A stretch of DNA of 29,819 nucleotides from Ruminococcaceae bacterium UBA4871 (GCA_002399445.1 DHDR01000023.1:1-29819); one strand, 5' to 3'. Shown: positions 14,769 through 22,382, counted from the stretch's first letter. Translations and numbers: made by a program. The notes: generated by a model from the sequence alone, not told the origin.

Positions 14769-14825
14769 AGAAAGGAACAGGTACAGAAAAATCCATTCTG
14801 GATTTTTCTGTACCTGTTCCTTTCT
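14769..14825. terminator. Perfect 27-bp inverted repeat between convergent genes
   Basis: Arms 14769-14795 and 14799-14825 are exact reverse complements around a TTC loop. The hairpin lies between the TPM gene (+) and the flippase gene (-) that face each other. It has only internal A/T runs (GAAAAATCC, GGATTTTTC), no T-tail after the stem. It is probably a bidirectional transcription barrier or mRNA 3'-end stabiliser. Confidence 0.75.
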
Positions 14826-14829
14826 CTGG

Positions 14830-16479
14830 TTACGGTTTGTAAAAGCGATGAGAATCCTTTTTTCCTTTTTCCTTTAAATGTGTCTCATTATCTAGACGAT
14901 TATCCCGCTTTGTGGCATACCGGTTATGAGAGTGACTGTTTGTCCGGCCGTTGTTTTTTAGCTTTGGGGAAGGACTGCGGGTATAGTCATTATCTTCTTC
15001 AAGTTGTTCTTTGGTGAGCGTTTTAAGTGCCTGCTTTGGGGCAGCTTCCTTCTTTTCTCCTGTTATCCATGTAGGCAGTTTTGCCAGTATACGCGTTGGC
15101 AGAACTTTGCGAACAGACTGCATCAAGGGGCGGAAGTTCATGACAATCATAAAAATGGTAAGCAGCGTACACCACAAATAACATTTGGGAACATTTCGAA
15201 CCATTAGAAATGCTTCCAATGCCAATGTACCGGCATCCACTGCCAGGCGGATTGGGTTAAACTGGACGCGGATAAAACGGCGCGTATCAAAAACACGGAT
15301 GATAAACATGACAAAATAGGCAACCAACGTGGCTGTGGCCGCACCCTGCGGACCAAAACGCGGGATCAGCATGAGGTTTAGCACAATATTGATGACAGCT
15401 GCGATGATTGTCGTAACCATATTGTTGATACTATGCTTTTCCACCATATACACCGTACCAAGGAAGCTGGCCAAGCAGGAAAAAGCAGTTGCCAGCACTA
15501 GCATAGGAATGTATATCCAACCCTTATGGAATCCGTGTGCGGTCAAAATATACATCAGAGGCCGACAGATTAGGATAACTAAGGAACTGCCGATGAAAAT
15601 AACCGCGGACATGGCATAGAATACTTTGGTAAAAAAACGGGCGCGTCCTTTTTCCTCTGTGATGGAAGACATTTGCCAGGCATCCAAAAAGATATTGACC
15701 ACGATAGTAATTAAGTTTGGCACTTTGTAAGCAGCGGCGAAGACACTGGAAAGGACTTTTCCGTTGATACTTTGAACCATGATTCGATCGGAGCTGTTGG
15801 TTATCCAAAAGGCAACTTTGTTCGGAATCAACGGTGCGGAATATTTCAGCATCTGTTGAGAAGTCAGGTGATTCAGCCCGCGGAACCGGACAAACTTTTT
15901 GAGATCTGCCAGCCAAAAGAGGACCAGTGAACCGATGAGGTCTGGAATAATGATGCCCAGCAGGAAACCGGTAACCCCCATTTTCAGCGGATAGAGGAAG
16001 AGCAGCGTGAAAATAACGGTTGTAAATGTTGTGAAAATACCCTCTGCTGTGTAAAGCTTTACCATGTTGCGCGCGCGTACAAACTGGCTGCACATGTTGC
16101 GTAGAGATGAGGTAAATACAAAGACGGCGACGAGAGTACTCCGCCCTTTCATAAATTCAAGCCCCGGTATTTTTCCCAGCAAAGGGGACAGGCAGAGAAG
16201 AACCAGCGACCCTGCACAGGTAACAATCAGACTGACCGTGAAAACATCTTTTTTATTATATCGTTTATCCAGTCCGAAACGGGTGACACCATCTACAATT
16301 TGCAGGGAAAACAGGGGGATCAGCACATTGCCCATATCCTGCAGCACGCTGGCTGTACCAAAGTCACTTCCCAGTGCAGCGGTGTTAAAACGTGTCATCA
16401 GAACTGTCAGAATTTTCGAACTGAATGTTCCAATCGCAAAAATCAGCGTATTGGAAATCAACGTTTTATATTTATTCAA
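14830..16479 (-). CDS. Polysaccharide/oligosaccharide flippase (MATE/MOP, Wzx-like)
   Basis: The product of about 549 residues is a multi-helix membrane protein of the polysaccharide-export (MOP) flippase superfamily, which moves undecaprenyl-linked sugars or similar lipid-linked units across the membrane. It starts LNKYKTLISNTLIFAIGTFSSKILTVLMTRFNTAALGSDFGTASVLQDMGNVLIPLFSL, typical of the first two helices. About twelve helices follow. The C-terminal 80 residues are polar and basic (KKEAAPKQALKTL... ending SHRFYKP) and look disordered. I chose TTG 16479 because TAGGAG lies eight bases upstream; the open frame runs a further 264 codons upstream through the antisense of the next gene, which is not real. 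Relatives include the MurJ/RfbX groups; the cargo is unknown. Confidence 0.88.
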   Translation of the reverse strand: MNKYKTLISNTLIFAIGTFSSKILTVLMTRFNTAALGSDFGTASVLQDMGNVLIPLFSLQIVDGVTRFGLDKRYNKKDVFTVSLIVTCAGSLVLLCLSPLLGKIPGLEFMKGRSTLVAVFVFTSSLRNMCSQFVRARNMVKLYTAEGIFTTFTTVIFTLLFLYPLKMGVTGFLLGIIIPDLIGSLVLFWLADLKKFVRFRGLNHLTSQQMLKYSAPLIPNKVAFWITNSSDRIMVQSINGKVLSSVFAAAYKVPNLITIVVNIFLDAWQMSSITEEKGRARFFTKVFYAMSAVIFIGSSLVILICRPLMYILTAHGFHKGWIYIPMLVLATAFSCLASFLGTVYMVEKHSINNMVTTIIAAVINIVLNLMLIPRFGPQGAATATLVAYFVMFIIRVFDTRRFIRVQFNPIRLAVDAGTLALEAFLMVRNVPKCYLWCTLLTIFMIVMNFRPLMQSVRKVLPTRILAKLPTWITGEKKEAAPKQALKTLTKEQLEEDNDYTRSPSPKLKNNGRTNSHSHNRYATKRDNRLDNETHLKEKGKKDSHRFYKP

Positions 16480-16513
16480 ATACAGCGCTCCTATAAGTAC
16501 AAAATCAAAGCTT

Positions 16514-16543
16514 ATTATAGCATACCGGAATGAGAGATTACAA
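16514..16543 (-). promoter_or_regulatory. Promoter of the flippase gene
   Basis: On the minus strand TTGTAA (plus 16538-16543) and TATAAT (plus 16514-16519) are 18 bases apart, about 30 bases before the TTG start. Confidence 0.7.
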
Positions 16544-16686
16544 TGGCAGGGGCAATCAGAATGAAATATTTTGTTCATACATTTATTACGATTTTCGAAA
16601 GGTGCGTTTTGTGGATGTCCGTGGTATACTATAAAGGAATGTAAGTTGAACGAATCATGTGTTGCACAGAAAGGAAGCGCTTCAAT

Positions 16687-17247
16687 ATGGCAGAAAGTTT
16701 TGACGAACTGCGTAAATTGGCCGGACAGGCCGCCGACGAATTGCTTGCGGTGGCGAAAGTACGTCCGGGCGGGCTGATGGTAGTTGGCTGTTCTTCCAGC
16801 GAGATTGGCGGCCACCGAATCGGTACAGACAGCAATGTGGAAACTGCAGCAGCTGTTTTCGATGGGATTTATGAGCAGATACAGAAACGCGGGCTGTATC
16901 TGGCAGCACAATGCTGTGAACATTTGAATCGAGCGTTGATTGTTGAGCGGGAAGCGGCTGAAAAGTTTGGGTATGAACAGGTCAATGTGGTTCCGCAGCC
17001 AAAGGCCGGCGGTTCCTTTGGCACAACTGCCTATGCCCGTTTTCAAGACCCAGTAGCAGTGGAACATGTCCGCGCAGACTGTGGGCTTGATATTGGTGGT
17101 ACATTGATTGGCATGCACCTTAAGGAGGTGGCCGTGCCTGTGCGTTTGTCTATTGACCATATCGGTGAGGCAGTACTTTTGTGTGCACGCACCCGCCCCA
17201 AATTTGTGGGTGGTGCCCGGGCACATTATGATGAAAATTTGATGTGA
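16687..17247 (+). CDS. TIGR01440/YwlG-like (DUF436) protein
   Basis: The 186-residue protein matches the TIGR01440 family (Bacillus YwlG), a conserved Firmicute protein of unknown function. Typical segments: GGLMVVGCSSSEIGGHRIGTDSN (about 26-48), QCCEHLNRALIVE, VVPQPKAGGSFGTTAY and GLDIGGTLIGMHLKEVAVPVR, with IDHIGEAVLLCARTRPKFVGG at the end. The Cys and His in these motifs are conserved and could bind a metal or act in catalysis, but no reaction is established. ATG 16687 has AAAGGAAG upstream; TGGTATACT (extended -10, around 16630-16638) could be the promoter. It diverges from the flippase gene. Confidence 0.9.
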   Translation: MAESFDELRKLAGQAADELLAVAKVRPGGLMVVGCSSSEIGGHRIGTDSNVETAAAVFDGIYEQIQKRGLYLAAQCCEHLNRALIVEREAAEKFGYEQVNVVPQPKAGGSFGTTAYARFQDPVAVEHVRADCGLDIGGTLIGMHLKEVAVPVRLSIDHIGEAVLLCARTRPKFVGGARAHYDENLM

Positions 17248-17309
17248 AGAATCTTTTTTGCTGTATGGCAATGCAATAGAAGGGCTTTGTGGAAAAATTA
17301 CTTTGATGG

Positions 17310-17338
17310 TTGACAGCAGGTCGGATTTCTGCTATACT
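17310..17338 (+). promoter_or_regulatory. SigA promoter of the candidate small RNA
   Basis: TTGACA (17310-17315) and TATACT (17333-17338) with an exact 17-base spacer. Transcription would begin around 17345. Confidence 0.85.
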
Positions 17339-17344
17339 AAAACC

Positions 17345-17424
17345 GTTCGAAAGATGCTGTGAGAGAAACAGTCAAAAGCATGAACGACACTGGCGTCGCA
17401 CTCTGCGGAGTGCGGCGCTTTTTA
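17345..17424 (+). ncRNA. Candidate structured small RNA or leader, about 80 nt
   Basis: A strong promoter is followed by a compact fold with no open frame of useful length. CGTTC (17344-17348) pairs with GAACG (17382-17386), and ATGCT (17354-17358) pairs with AGCAT (17377-17381). The two 3' arms are contiguous, with a five-base bulge on the 5' side and an 18-base apical loop. A terminator (17394-17416) ends the unit. It does not match the T-box, SAM, purine, glycine, preQ1, fluoride or guanidine patterns I know. It could be a stand-alone sRNA or a riboswitch-type leader for the genes starting at 17591. Confidence 0.5.
17393..17424 (+). terminator. Terminator of the candidate small RNA
   Basis: CGTCGCACTC pairs with GAGTGCGGCG (one G-U pair) around a TGCG loop and is followed by CTTTTTAATTT. 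Confidence 0.85.
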
Positions 17425-17472
17425 ATTTATTTGATTACAAGATTATTTACATACAAGCCTCTCTTTTCTTAC

Positions 17473-17526
17473 AATTGCGCAGATTGCGCAGCCGCCTTCG
17501 GCCCAGCCAGCCGGGGGCAATTTTTT
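17473..17526 (+). terminator. Second terminator-like hairpin before the micro-operon
   Basis: ATTGC (17483-17487, or the copy at 17474-17478) can pair with GCAAT (17517-17521), enclosing a GC-rich CCGCCTTCGG hairpin, and is followed by TTTTTT. It lies between the small RNA and the gene at 17591 and could attenuate read-through. The rest of 17425-17590 shows no gene. Confidence 0.5.
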
Positions 17527-17590
17527 ATGCTTCAAAAAGAATGCGCATACTTTTTCTGATTTTGTTCAAAATAATCCGAGAGGTGAGCAT

Positions 17591-17830
17591 ATGGCAAAAG
17601 TCAGTGCGTATTTTACTATAGAAAATTTCTCCGACAAACAGGATCAGGCAGTCATCAAAAAAGGACTGGATACGTTTGCGGGTGTCAACTCTGTCAGTAC
17701 CAATAAGGAACAGCACTGTGTTGTGGTGGACTATGACAGCAGCGGTGTTTCACAAAAAAAGCTTTCTGCCCGTCTGGAGGAACTTGGCTATCCGGTCAAA
17801 GCCGAAAGACAGGAGCTTCATGTAATGTAA
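17591..17830 (+). CDS. HMA-fold small protein lacking the CxxC metal site
   Basis: The 79-residue protein follows the beta-alpha-beta-beta-alpha-beta layout of heavy-metal-associated domains (CopZ-like): VSAYFTIENFSDKQDQAVIKKGLDTFAGVNSVSTNKEQHCVVVDYDSSGVSQKKLSARLEELGYPV, with the usual GV before strand 2 and LGYPV after helix 2 (quoted in parts). The metal-binding MxCxxC loop is replaced by NFSDKQ, so it should not bind copper in the normal way. GAGAGGTGAGCAT precedes ATG 17591. It is the first of three closely spaced tiny genes. It may have been recruited as a protein-interaction module; no function is assigned. Confidence 0.8.
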   Translation: MAKVSAYFTIENFSDKQDQAVIKKGLDTFAGVNSVSTNKEQHCVVVDYDSSGVSQKKLSARLEELGYPVKAERQELHVM

Positions 17831-17842
17831 GGAGGCAGGCAC

Positions 17843-17989
17843 ATGGCTAAAAAGGGAATGAAGCGGCCGAGTCCAAAAGAGTTTGGAATCCATGTTTCCC
17901 AAAATACAACTGCACCCGTGCCCGAAATTCATGGCAAAGCTAAAACGACAAAGCAGCGGGTAAAACCCAAAAGTCAATCTGAAAAATAA
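17843..17989 (+). CDS. Small basic protein, 48 residues
   Basis: A strong GGAGGCAGGC precedes ATG 17843, 12 bases after the HMA-like gene. The product (MAKKGMKRPSPKEFGIHV ... PKSQSEK) is rich in Lys and Arg, has no hydrophobic segment, and looks disordered, with a possible nucleic-acid or acidic-partner binding role. No family is recognised. The next gene begins 14 bases after its stop, behind another AGGAGG. Confidence 0.65.
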   Translation: MAKKGMKRPSPKEFGIHVSQNTTAPVPEIHGKAKTTKQRVKPKSQSEK

Positions 17990-18003
17990 AAGGAGGAATG
18001 ATT

Positions 18004-18147
18004 ATGTCTTATGTTGCACCGGAGTTAAAGGATAAATTTGAGTCCCTCTCTATTGACCTGAAAAATGAAATTCTGCGTCGAAACGTAAAACTTTATACAC
18101 TGAATGATTTGATTGCGTGTCTGGAAGAAATTGTTCAGGGAAAATGA
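18004..18147 (+). CDS. Small conserved-looking helical protein, 47 residues
   Basis: AAAGGAGGAATGATT precedes ATG 18004. The product (MSYVAPELKDKFESLSIDLKN ... LNDLIACLEEIVQGK) is amphipathic and helical. Very similar short proteins of unknown function (YVAPELKDKFESL-type) are, to my recollection, common in Ruminococcaceae genomes. It is the last gene of the three-gene micro-operon and is followed by a terminator. A role as a small adaptor is possible but unsupported. Confidence 0.75.
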   Translation: MSYVAPELKDKFESLSIDLKNEILRRNVKLYTLNDLIACLEEIVQGK

Positions 18148-18160
18148 AAGAAAGCATTAA

Positions 18161-18188
18161 GCATCTGCTGCGGCAGGTGCCTTTTTAT
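18161..18188 (+). terminator. Terminator after the micro-operon
   Basis: GCATCTGC pairs with GCAGGTGC (one G-U pair) around a short loop and is followed by CTTTTTATT. Confidence 0.85.
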
Positions 18189-18231
18189 TGCTGAATCATA
18201 CTGCCAGCAGTCGAAAAACAACATTCCGGTC

Positions 18232-18261
18232 TTTTTATTTCTTTGGCATCTATGCTATAAT
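18232..18261 (+). promoter_or_regulatory. Probable promoter of the 151-residue membrane protein gene
   Basis: TATAAT (18256-18261) is a perfect -10 with a weak TTTTTA -35 18 bases upstream. It lies about 70 bases before ATG 18331. Confidence 0.5.
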
Positions 18262-18330
18262 AAGTTATTATTTCAGAGATAAAATCGAATAAACTTCACT
18301 TTATGAACTTGTAAGGAAGGATTTCATATC

Positions 18331-18786
18331 ATGGGAAACTGGACTTGGGATGTTTGTGCATCCGTGATTTGTCTGATTGTATTGGTGGCTTTTGTCATTG
18401 CGCTTTTGGCATGTACTTTGATGAAAAAGTCAAAAAAAGTGCCGATAATCGGAATGGTCTGCTGTTTAATCTTTATGGTGGGGATAACGTTAACGGCACA
18501 GCTTCCAAACTTACTTGGCGGCGGACTTAATCCGAGCCATCCGGCAGAGCAGCAGGCATCTAATGCGGCTGATGCAAATGCTGCGCCCTATTCAGCGCCG
18601 CAGCAGATGGATACAGCATCTTCTCTGCCTCCTATGGCTTATGCGGAAAAACGATTTAAGCAGGAAAATTCCCGCGCAAATGAGAAAATGCAGACAGCCG
18701 AAAGCCGTTTTTCACAGGAGACAGGGGATTCTGCATCTCCGGATTCTTCAGAACAGACGGTTTCCTCAGCGGAGGAACAGCCTTAA
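18331..18786 (+). CDS. Membrane protein with polar tail, unknown
   Basis: The 151-residue product has two membrane helices (about 8-30 and 38-57) separated by a short basic loop (MKKSKKVP), then about 90 polar residues rich in Ser, Ala, Gln and Glu (from NPSHPAEQQ to SAEEQP) that look disordered. By the positive-inside rule the KKSKK loop is cytoplasmic, leaving both ends outside. GTAAGGAAGG lies upstream of ATG 18331. It is a single gene between two terminated regions, and no family is recognised. Confidence 0.75.
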   Translation: MGNWTWDVCASVICLIVLVAFVIALLACTLMKKSKKVPIIGMVCCLIFMVGITLTAQLPNLLGGGLNPSHPAEQQASNAADANAAPYSAPQQMDTASSLPPMAYAEKRFKQENSRANEKMQTAESRFSQETGDSASPDSSEQTVSSAEEQP

Positions 18787-18856
18787 AATTTGCCGAAATG
18801 CAAATAATGAATGACGGATGGTGTTCTGCAAATAGTCGGAAATTCAAGTCTTTCTG

Positions 18857-19969
18857 CTATTTGGATTTTTCCGTGGGAGGTGCTTCTGCGGACAGTTGAG
18901 ATTCCGTTTCTTTTGTCTGTGGACACACTGCTTTTGGTTTCTTCCCTAAATACCTGCGGGAACCCCAAAATACCAGAATACCACCGAGCAGGATGTTGCT
19001 GTAATAGGTGAGCACCCGCCAGACCAGCAGTGCCGGCGTTGTTAAATCGCCGAAAAAAATATGGCAGAAAGTTCCGAAAGAGACTTCTGCACCACCGGAA
19101 TTTCCGGGCAGCGGAATAAGAGTCACGGCCATTGTGGCGAAAACTTCAGCGGAAATGATCTGCCATGCAGATGCACCGTGCAAATGGAATGCCCGGTAGA
19201 TGCAGTAAGGATTATAGCTGCCAAGAATCAATTGCGCCAGTGTGATCAAACAAACCAAAAGATAAAGTTTCCAGTCACGGCCCATCGTTTTAAAACCCTC
19301 CTGAAAGGATTGAAGGTGCTTTCCAATCGCCTGATAACTTTCTTCTGGGTTTTTAACAACATGAATCTTCTGCAGGAAATTCAAGGAAACACGTAAAATT
19401 GTCTGAACGAATCCAGCGTTTACGGAAACCAGAATGACCATACATATTAAGAGAATATTTGCTGAAAAACCGAGCAGCGTAAACAGGGCAAGATTCGAAA
19501 CGTTTTTCACAAAAAAAGGAAACTGTGCAAAGAGCAGAATCACTGAAAATAGCATCATGGTACATTGATGCGTCAATGTTTTTGCAGAAATAATAGCAGC
19601 ACTTGGTCCCGGTTCCATGCCCATCTTTGCCATATAATAGATTTGCATCGGCTGCCCGCCTGCGGAAAACGGGGTAATGCTGCAATAAAAAATACCGGTC
19701 ATACCGATCATAAAAGAACGGCCGAAAGTCCAGTTGGGATAAAGATGACGGGAAAGCAGCCAATTGCATATGCCTTCCAGTACCCAGCTGCTTCCAAAGG
19801 TTGCCACTGCTATCAGCATCCAAAAAGGATCCAGTGAAGAAAAAATTCTGCCTAGCTCCGGCAGGCTCTTTTCTCGGAGCAGGAAAAGCAGCAGCATGGA
19901 CATAGTTACCGTCAGCACAATAGCAGTGAACCAATATTCTTTTTTCTGAGATGGTTTTGAATTAGACAT
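18857..19969 (-). CDS. LPG-synthase-TM (UPF0104/YbhN) family membrane protein, copy 2
   Basis: The product of about 370 residues has the membrane part of the MprF/AglD superfamily (PF03706) without the soluble aminoacyl-transfer domain. Hallmarks: YPNWTFGRSFMIGMTGIFYCSITPFSAGGQPMQIYYMAKMGM (about 80-121, quoted in parts), AAIISAKTLTHQ and the terminal-helix motif LIPLPGNSGGAEVSFGTFCHIFF. The domain is linked to lipid translocation, but its substrate is unknown here. I chose ATG 19969 (MSNSKPSQ); GTG 19978 adds three residues. It lies 35 bases downstream of a close paralogue on the same strand, so the two are co-transcribed. Confidence 0.9.
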   Translation of the reverse strand: MSNSKPSQKKEYWFTAIVLTVTMSMLLLFLLREKSLPELGRIFSSLDPFWMLIAVATFGSSWVLEGICNWLLSRHLYPNWTFGRSFMIGMTGIFYCSITPFSAGGQPMQIYYMAKMGMEPGPSAAIISAKTLTHQCTMMLFSVILLFAQFPFFVKNVSNLALFTLLGFSANILLICMVILVSVNAGFVQTILRVSLNFLQKIHVVKNPEESYQAIGKHLQSFQEGFKTMGRDWKLYLLVCLITLAQLILGSYNPYCIYRAFHLHGASAWQIISAEVFATMAVTLIPLPGNSGGAEVSFGTFCHIFFGDLTTPALLVWRVLTYYSNILLGGILVFWGSRRYLGKKPKAVCPQTKETESQLSAEAPPTEKSK

Positions 19970-20004
19970 AATCTTCACCCGCCAGAAGATAATCTGGGAC
20001 TCCT

Positions 20005-21087
20005 TTATGCGGCTTCCGACTTATCCGGCTTATCCGATATATTATAGTTTTCCGGTGGCGGGGTACCCACATATTTACGGGAGCCAATGGAAACGGAAAT
20101 GCAGCCGACCAAGATGCATCCGTAATACGTTAGCAACCGCCAAACCAATAATGCAGGTGTCAGCAAATTGCCAAAAAAGATATGGCAAAAAGCGGAAAAA
20201 GAGACTTCCGCGCCGCCGGAACCGCCGGGGAGAGGGACAAATGCAGACACCATGTTAGAAAATACCTGCGCGGCAATAATAATCCAAAGCGTGGCGCCTT
20301 TCAGGTGAAAAGCGCGGTAAATGCAATAAGTGACCGAATTGTTGATAATGATTTGCAGAACCGTAATCAGGCATACTGAAATGTAGAGCTTCCAGTTATG
20401 TCCCATCGTCTTAAACCCTTCATTAAAAGAATCCAGTTGTGTAATAATTTTTTGATATTTCTTTTCCGGTTCTTTAACAATGTGAATTTTCGCTAGACCG
20501 TTTAAAACAGCATGCAGCATCCGGTTAATAAATTTTGCATTTAAAGAGACTAGGACAACGGCCAGAATAAACAGAATGTTGGAGACAACGCCAAAAATCG
20601 TAATGAACATCAAATGACTTACATTAGACATAAAAAACGAAAACTCATTACCCAGTAGAATGAGTGAAAAAGCCAGCATAGTGATTTGGTAAGTGATAGT
20701 TTTCACAGAAATCACAGCGGCACTGCGGCCGGCTGACATGCCCATTTTTGTCATATAATAGATCTGCATGGGTTGTCCTCCGGTTGAAAATGGCGTAATT
20801 GCGCTGTAAAAAATACCGGTCATGCCAACCATAAACGCACGTCCGTAAGTCCACTTAGGATAAAAATGCCGGCAGAGGAGCATGTTGGAAAAACCCTCCA
20901 TCAGCCAAGTCAGTGCCAATGTGGCAACAGCAACCAGCATCCAGCCGACATTTAGGTTTTGAAAAATGTTGCTGAGCTGTTGAACACTGGTTCCATGAAA
21001 TAGAAAAATCAGCAGAATGACCATACATATGGCAAGTGTAAGGATGGTAAAAAGATTTTTTTTGATAATTCGCTTTAGTCGTGACAT
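20005..21087 (-). CDS. LPG-synthase-TM (UPF0104/YbhN) family membrane protein, copy 1
   Basis: The 360-residue product is a clear paralogue of the next gene. It shares YPKWTYGRAFMVGMTGIFYSAITPFSTGGQPMQIYYMTKMGM, AAVISVKTITYQITML and VPLPGGSGGAEVSFSAFCHIFFG, and has about eight membrane helices and no soluble domain. The start ATG 21087 (MSRLKRIIKK) has CTGGAGAG upstream; the open frame extends 125 codons further but without coding character. The pair probably arose by tandem duplication. A heterodimer or two lipid specificities are possible; neither is shown. Confidence 0.9.
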   Translation of the reverse strand: MSRLKRIIKKNLFTILTLAICMVILLIFLFHGTSVQQLSNIFQNLNVGWMLVAVATLALTWLMEGFSNMLLCRHFYPKWTYGRAFMVGMTGIFYSAITPFSTGGQPMQIYYMTKMGMSAGRSAAVISVKTITYQITMLAFSLILLGNEFSFFMSNVSHLMFITIFGVVSNILFILAVVLVSLNAKFINRMLHAVLNGLAKIHIVKEPEKKYQKIITQLDSFNEGFKTMGHNWKLYISVCLITVLQIIINNSVTYCIYRAFHLKGATLWIIIAAQVFSNMVSAFVPLPGGSGGAEVSFSAFCHIFFGNLLTPALLVWRLLTYYGCILVGCISVSIGSRKYVGTPPPENYNISDKPDKSEAA

Positions 21088-21201
21088 GGTTCTCTCCAGT
21101 CTTTCACCGCATTTCGGTGATGATTGATAATGTATGAGCCGTGTGTTCATTATCTGCTGTTCAGGTTGCTCAGCAAAGGAAGATTGCGGTAAACAATCAA
21201 T

Positions 21202-21230
21202 ATCATATCGCATTTTGGCTGTATATACAA
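21202..21230 (-). promoter_or_regulatory. Possible promoter of the UPF0104 pair
   Basis: On the minus strand TTGTAT (plus 21225-21230) and TATGAT (plus 21202-21207) have a 17-base spacer, about 115 bases before ATG 21087. Nothing else was recognised in 21088-21316. Confidence 0.4.
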
Positions 21231-21316
21231 GAGCAGACACGGCGGAAACCACGGATCGGTCAAGAAAGTTCCTGCGGTTATGCTGTGCAAAAATCATGTT
21301 GTCATGCAGCAGAGAA

Positions 21317-21350
21317 AATAAAAACTGCCGCTTTCGTTTTTCATAAAGCA
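21317..21350 (-). terminator. Terminator after trpS
   Basis: On the minus strand ACTGCTGCTTT pairs with AAAGCGGCAGT (one mismatch) and is followed by TTTTATTTTC. The plus-strand side has seven T, so it can work both ways. Confidence 0.85.
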
Positions 21351-21365
21351 GCAGTTTTTTTAATT

Positions 21366-22382
21366 TTATGAATGGCAAGGAACAAATCCGACTTTCCGCA
21401 TGACTTTCTGAAGAGTTCGGTTTGCAATGTGCGAAGCTTTTTCTGCACTGGTATTCCAGCACTGCTCAAGGAAAGCCTTATCGCTGCTGTAATCTGCGAA
21501 GCGTTTCTGGATGGGACGCAGATGCTCAATGACGGCTTCACCAACTGCTTCTTTAAAGTCTCCATAACCTTTTCCGGCGAAATCGTGTTCAATAGTGGCA
21601 TAATCACTGCCGGTTACACAAGAATAGATATCCATTAAATTGTTGATGCCGTCTTTGCCTTTTCCATAATGGACGCTGGCTTCACTGTCTGTGATTGCAC
21701 GTTTGAACTTGCGCATAATGTCGTCTGGTTTATCCAGAAGATAGACACAGCCGTTTACATTATCGTCACTCTTGCTCATTTTGTGCGTGGGGTCCTGCAG
21801 GCTCATAATACGTTTACCCTCTTTGCACACCAGCGCTTCCGGCAGCTTAAATGTGGGAGAGTAGGCATTATTAAAACGCTCTGCAATGTTTCGGGTGAGT
21901 TCCATGTGCTGCGTCTGGTCTTCTCCAATTGGCACATAATCTGCCTGATACAGCAAAATGTCGGCTGCCATCAAACTGGGGTAAGTAAACAGACCGGCAT
22001 TGATGTTGTCAGCGTGCTTTTGAGATTTATCCTTAAATTGTGTCATGCGCTGCAGTTCCCCAAACTGTGTATAGCAATCCAAAATCCACGCCAACTGGGA
22101 GTGGGCCGGTACATGGCTCTGCAGAAAGAAAGGGCTGCGTTTCAGGTCAATGCCGCAGGCAAGCAGCAAAGCATAAGCTACCAGTGTATTGTGGCGCAGC
22201 TTTGCGGGTTCCTGCCGCACCGTAATCGTGTGCAGATCTGCCAGTGCGAAAATACAGTCGTACTTGTCTTGTAAGCTGACCCAATTTTTTAAGGCGCCAA
22301 GATAATTGCCCAGCGTAATGCTGCCGCTTGGCTGGATTGCACTGAAAATGCGCTTTTTTTGTTCTGGTGTCTGATTCTTCAT
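21366..22382 (-). CDS. trpS: Tryptophanyl-tRNA synthetase
   Basis: The 338-residue class I synthetase charges tRNA-Trp. The HIGH-type motif is PSGSITLGNYLGAL (TLGN in place of HIGH), and the KMSKS motif is HKMSKSDDN. ALADLHTITVRQ and PIGEDQTQHMELTRNIAERFN are characteristic of TrpRS. I chose ATG 22382 (MKNQTPEQ) because AGGAGG lies 11 bases upstream; the in-frame ATG 22412 has no Shine-Dalgarno and lies close to the T-box terminator. The gene is transcribed through its own Trp T-box leader, so it is induced when tRNA-Trp is uncharged, in parallel with the uptake operon at 10.2-13.1 kb. Confidence 0.97.
   Translation of the reverse strand: MKNQTPEQKKRIFSAIQPSGSITLGNYLGALKNWVSLQDKYDCIFALADLHTITVRQEPAKLRHNTLVAYALLLACGIDLKRSPFFLQSHVPAHSQLAWILDCYTQFGELQRMTQFKDKSQKHADNINAGLFTYPSLMAADILLYQADYVPIGEDQTQHMELTRNIAERFNNAYSPTFKLPEALVCKEGKRIMSLQDPTHKMSKSDDNVNGCVYLLDKPDDIMRKFKRAITDSEASVHYGKGKDGINNLMDIYSCVTGSDYATIEHDFAGKGYGDFKEAVGEAVIEHLRPIQKRFADYSSDKAFLEQCWNTSAEKASHIANRTLQKVMRKVGFVPCHS

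Noticed and set aside
16480..17271. Extension of the flippase reading frame by about 264 codons upstream, giving an 813-residue protein
   Set aside because: The extra part is antisense to the TIGR01440 gene, lacks coding character, and a clear promoter and TTG start with Shine-Dalgarno lie at 16479-16543.
18829..18863. 7-bp inverted repeat (CAAATAG/CTATTTG) at the end of the second UPF0104 gene, considered as a terminator
   Set aside because: Short, AT-rich, with a 21-base loop and no T-run.
21088..21462. Extension of the first UPF0104 gene to 485 residues
   Set aside because: The added residues overlap the trpS terminator and trpS 3' end, with no conserved domain; ATG 21087 has a good ribosome-binding site.
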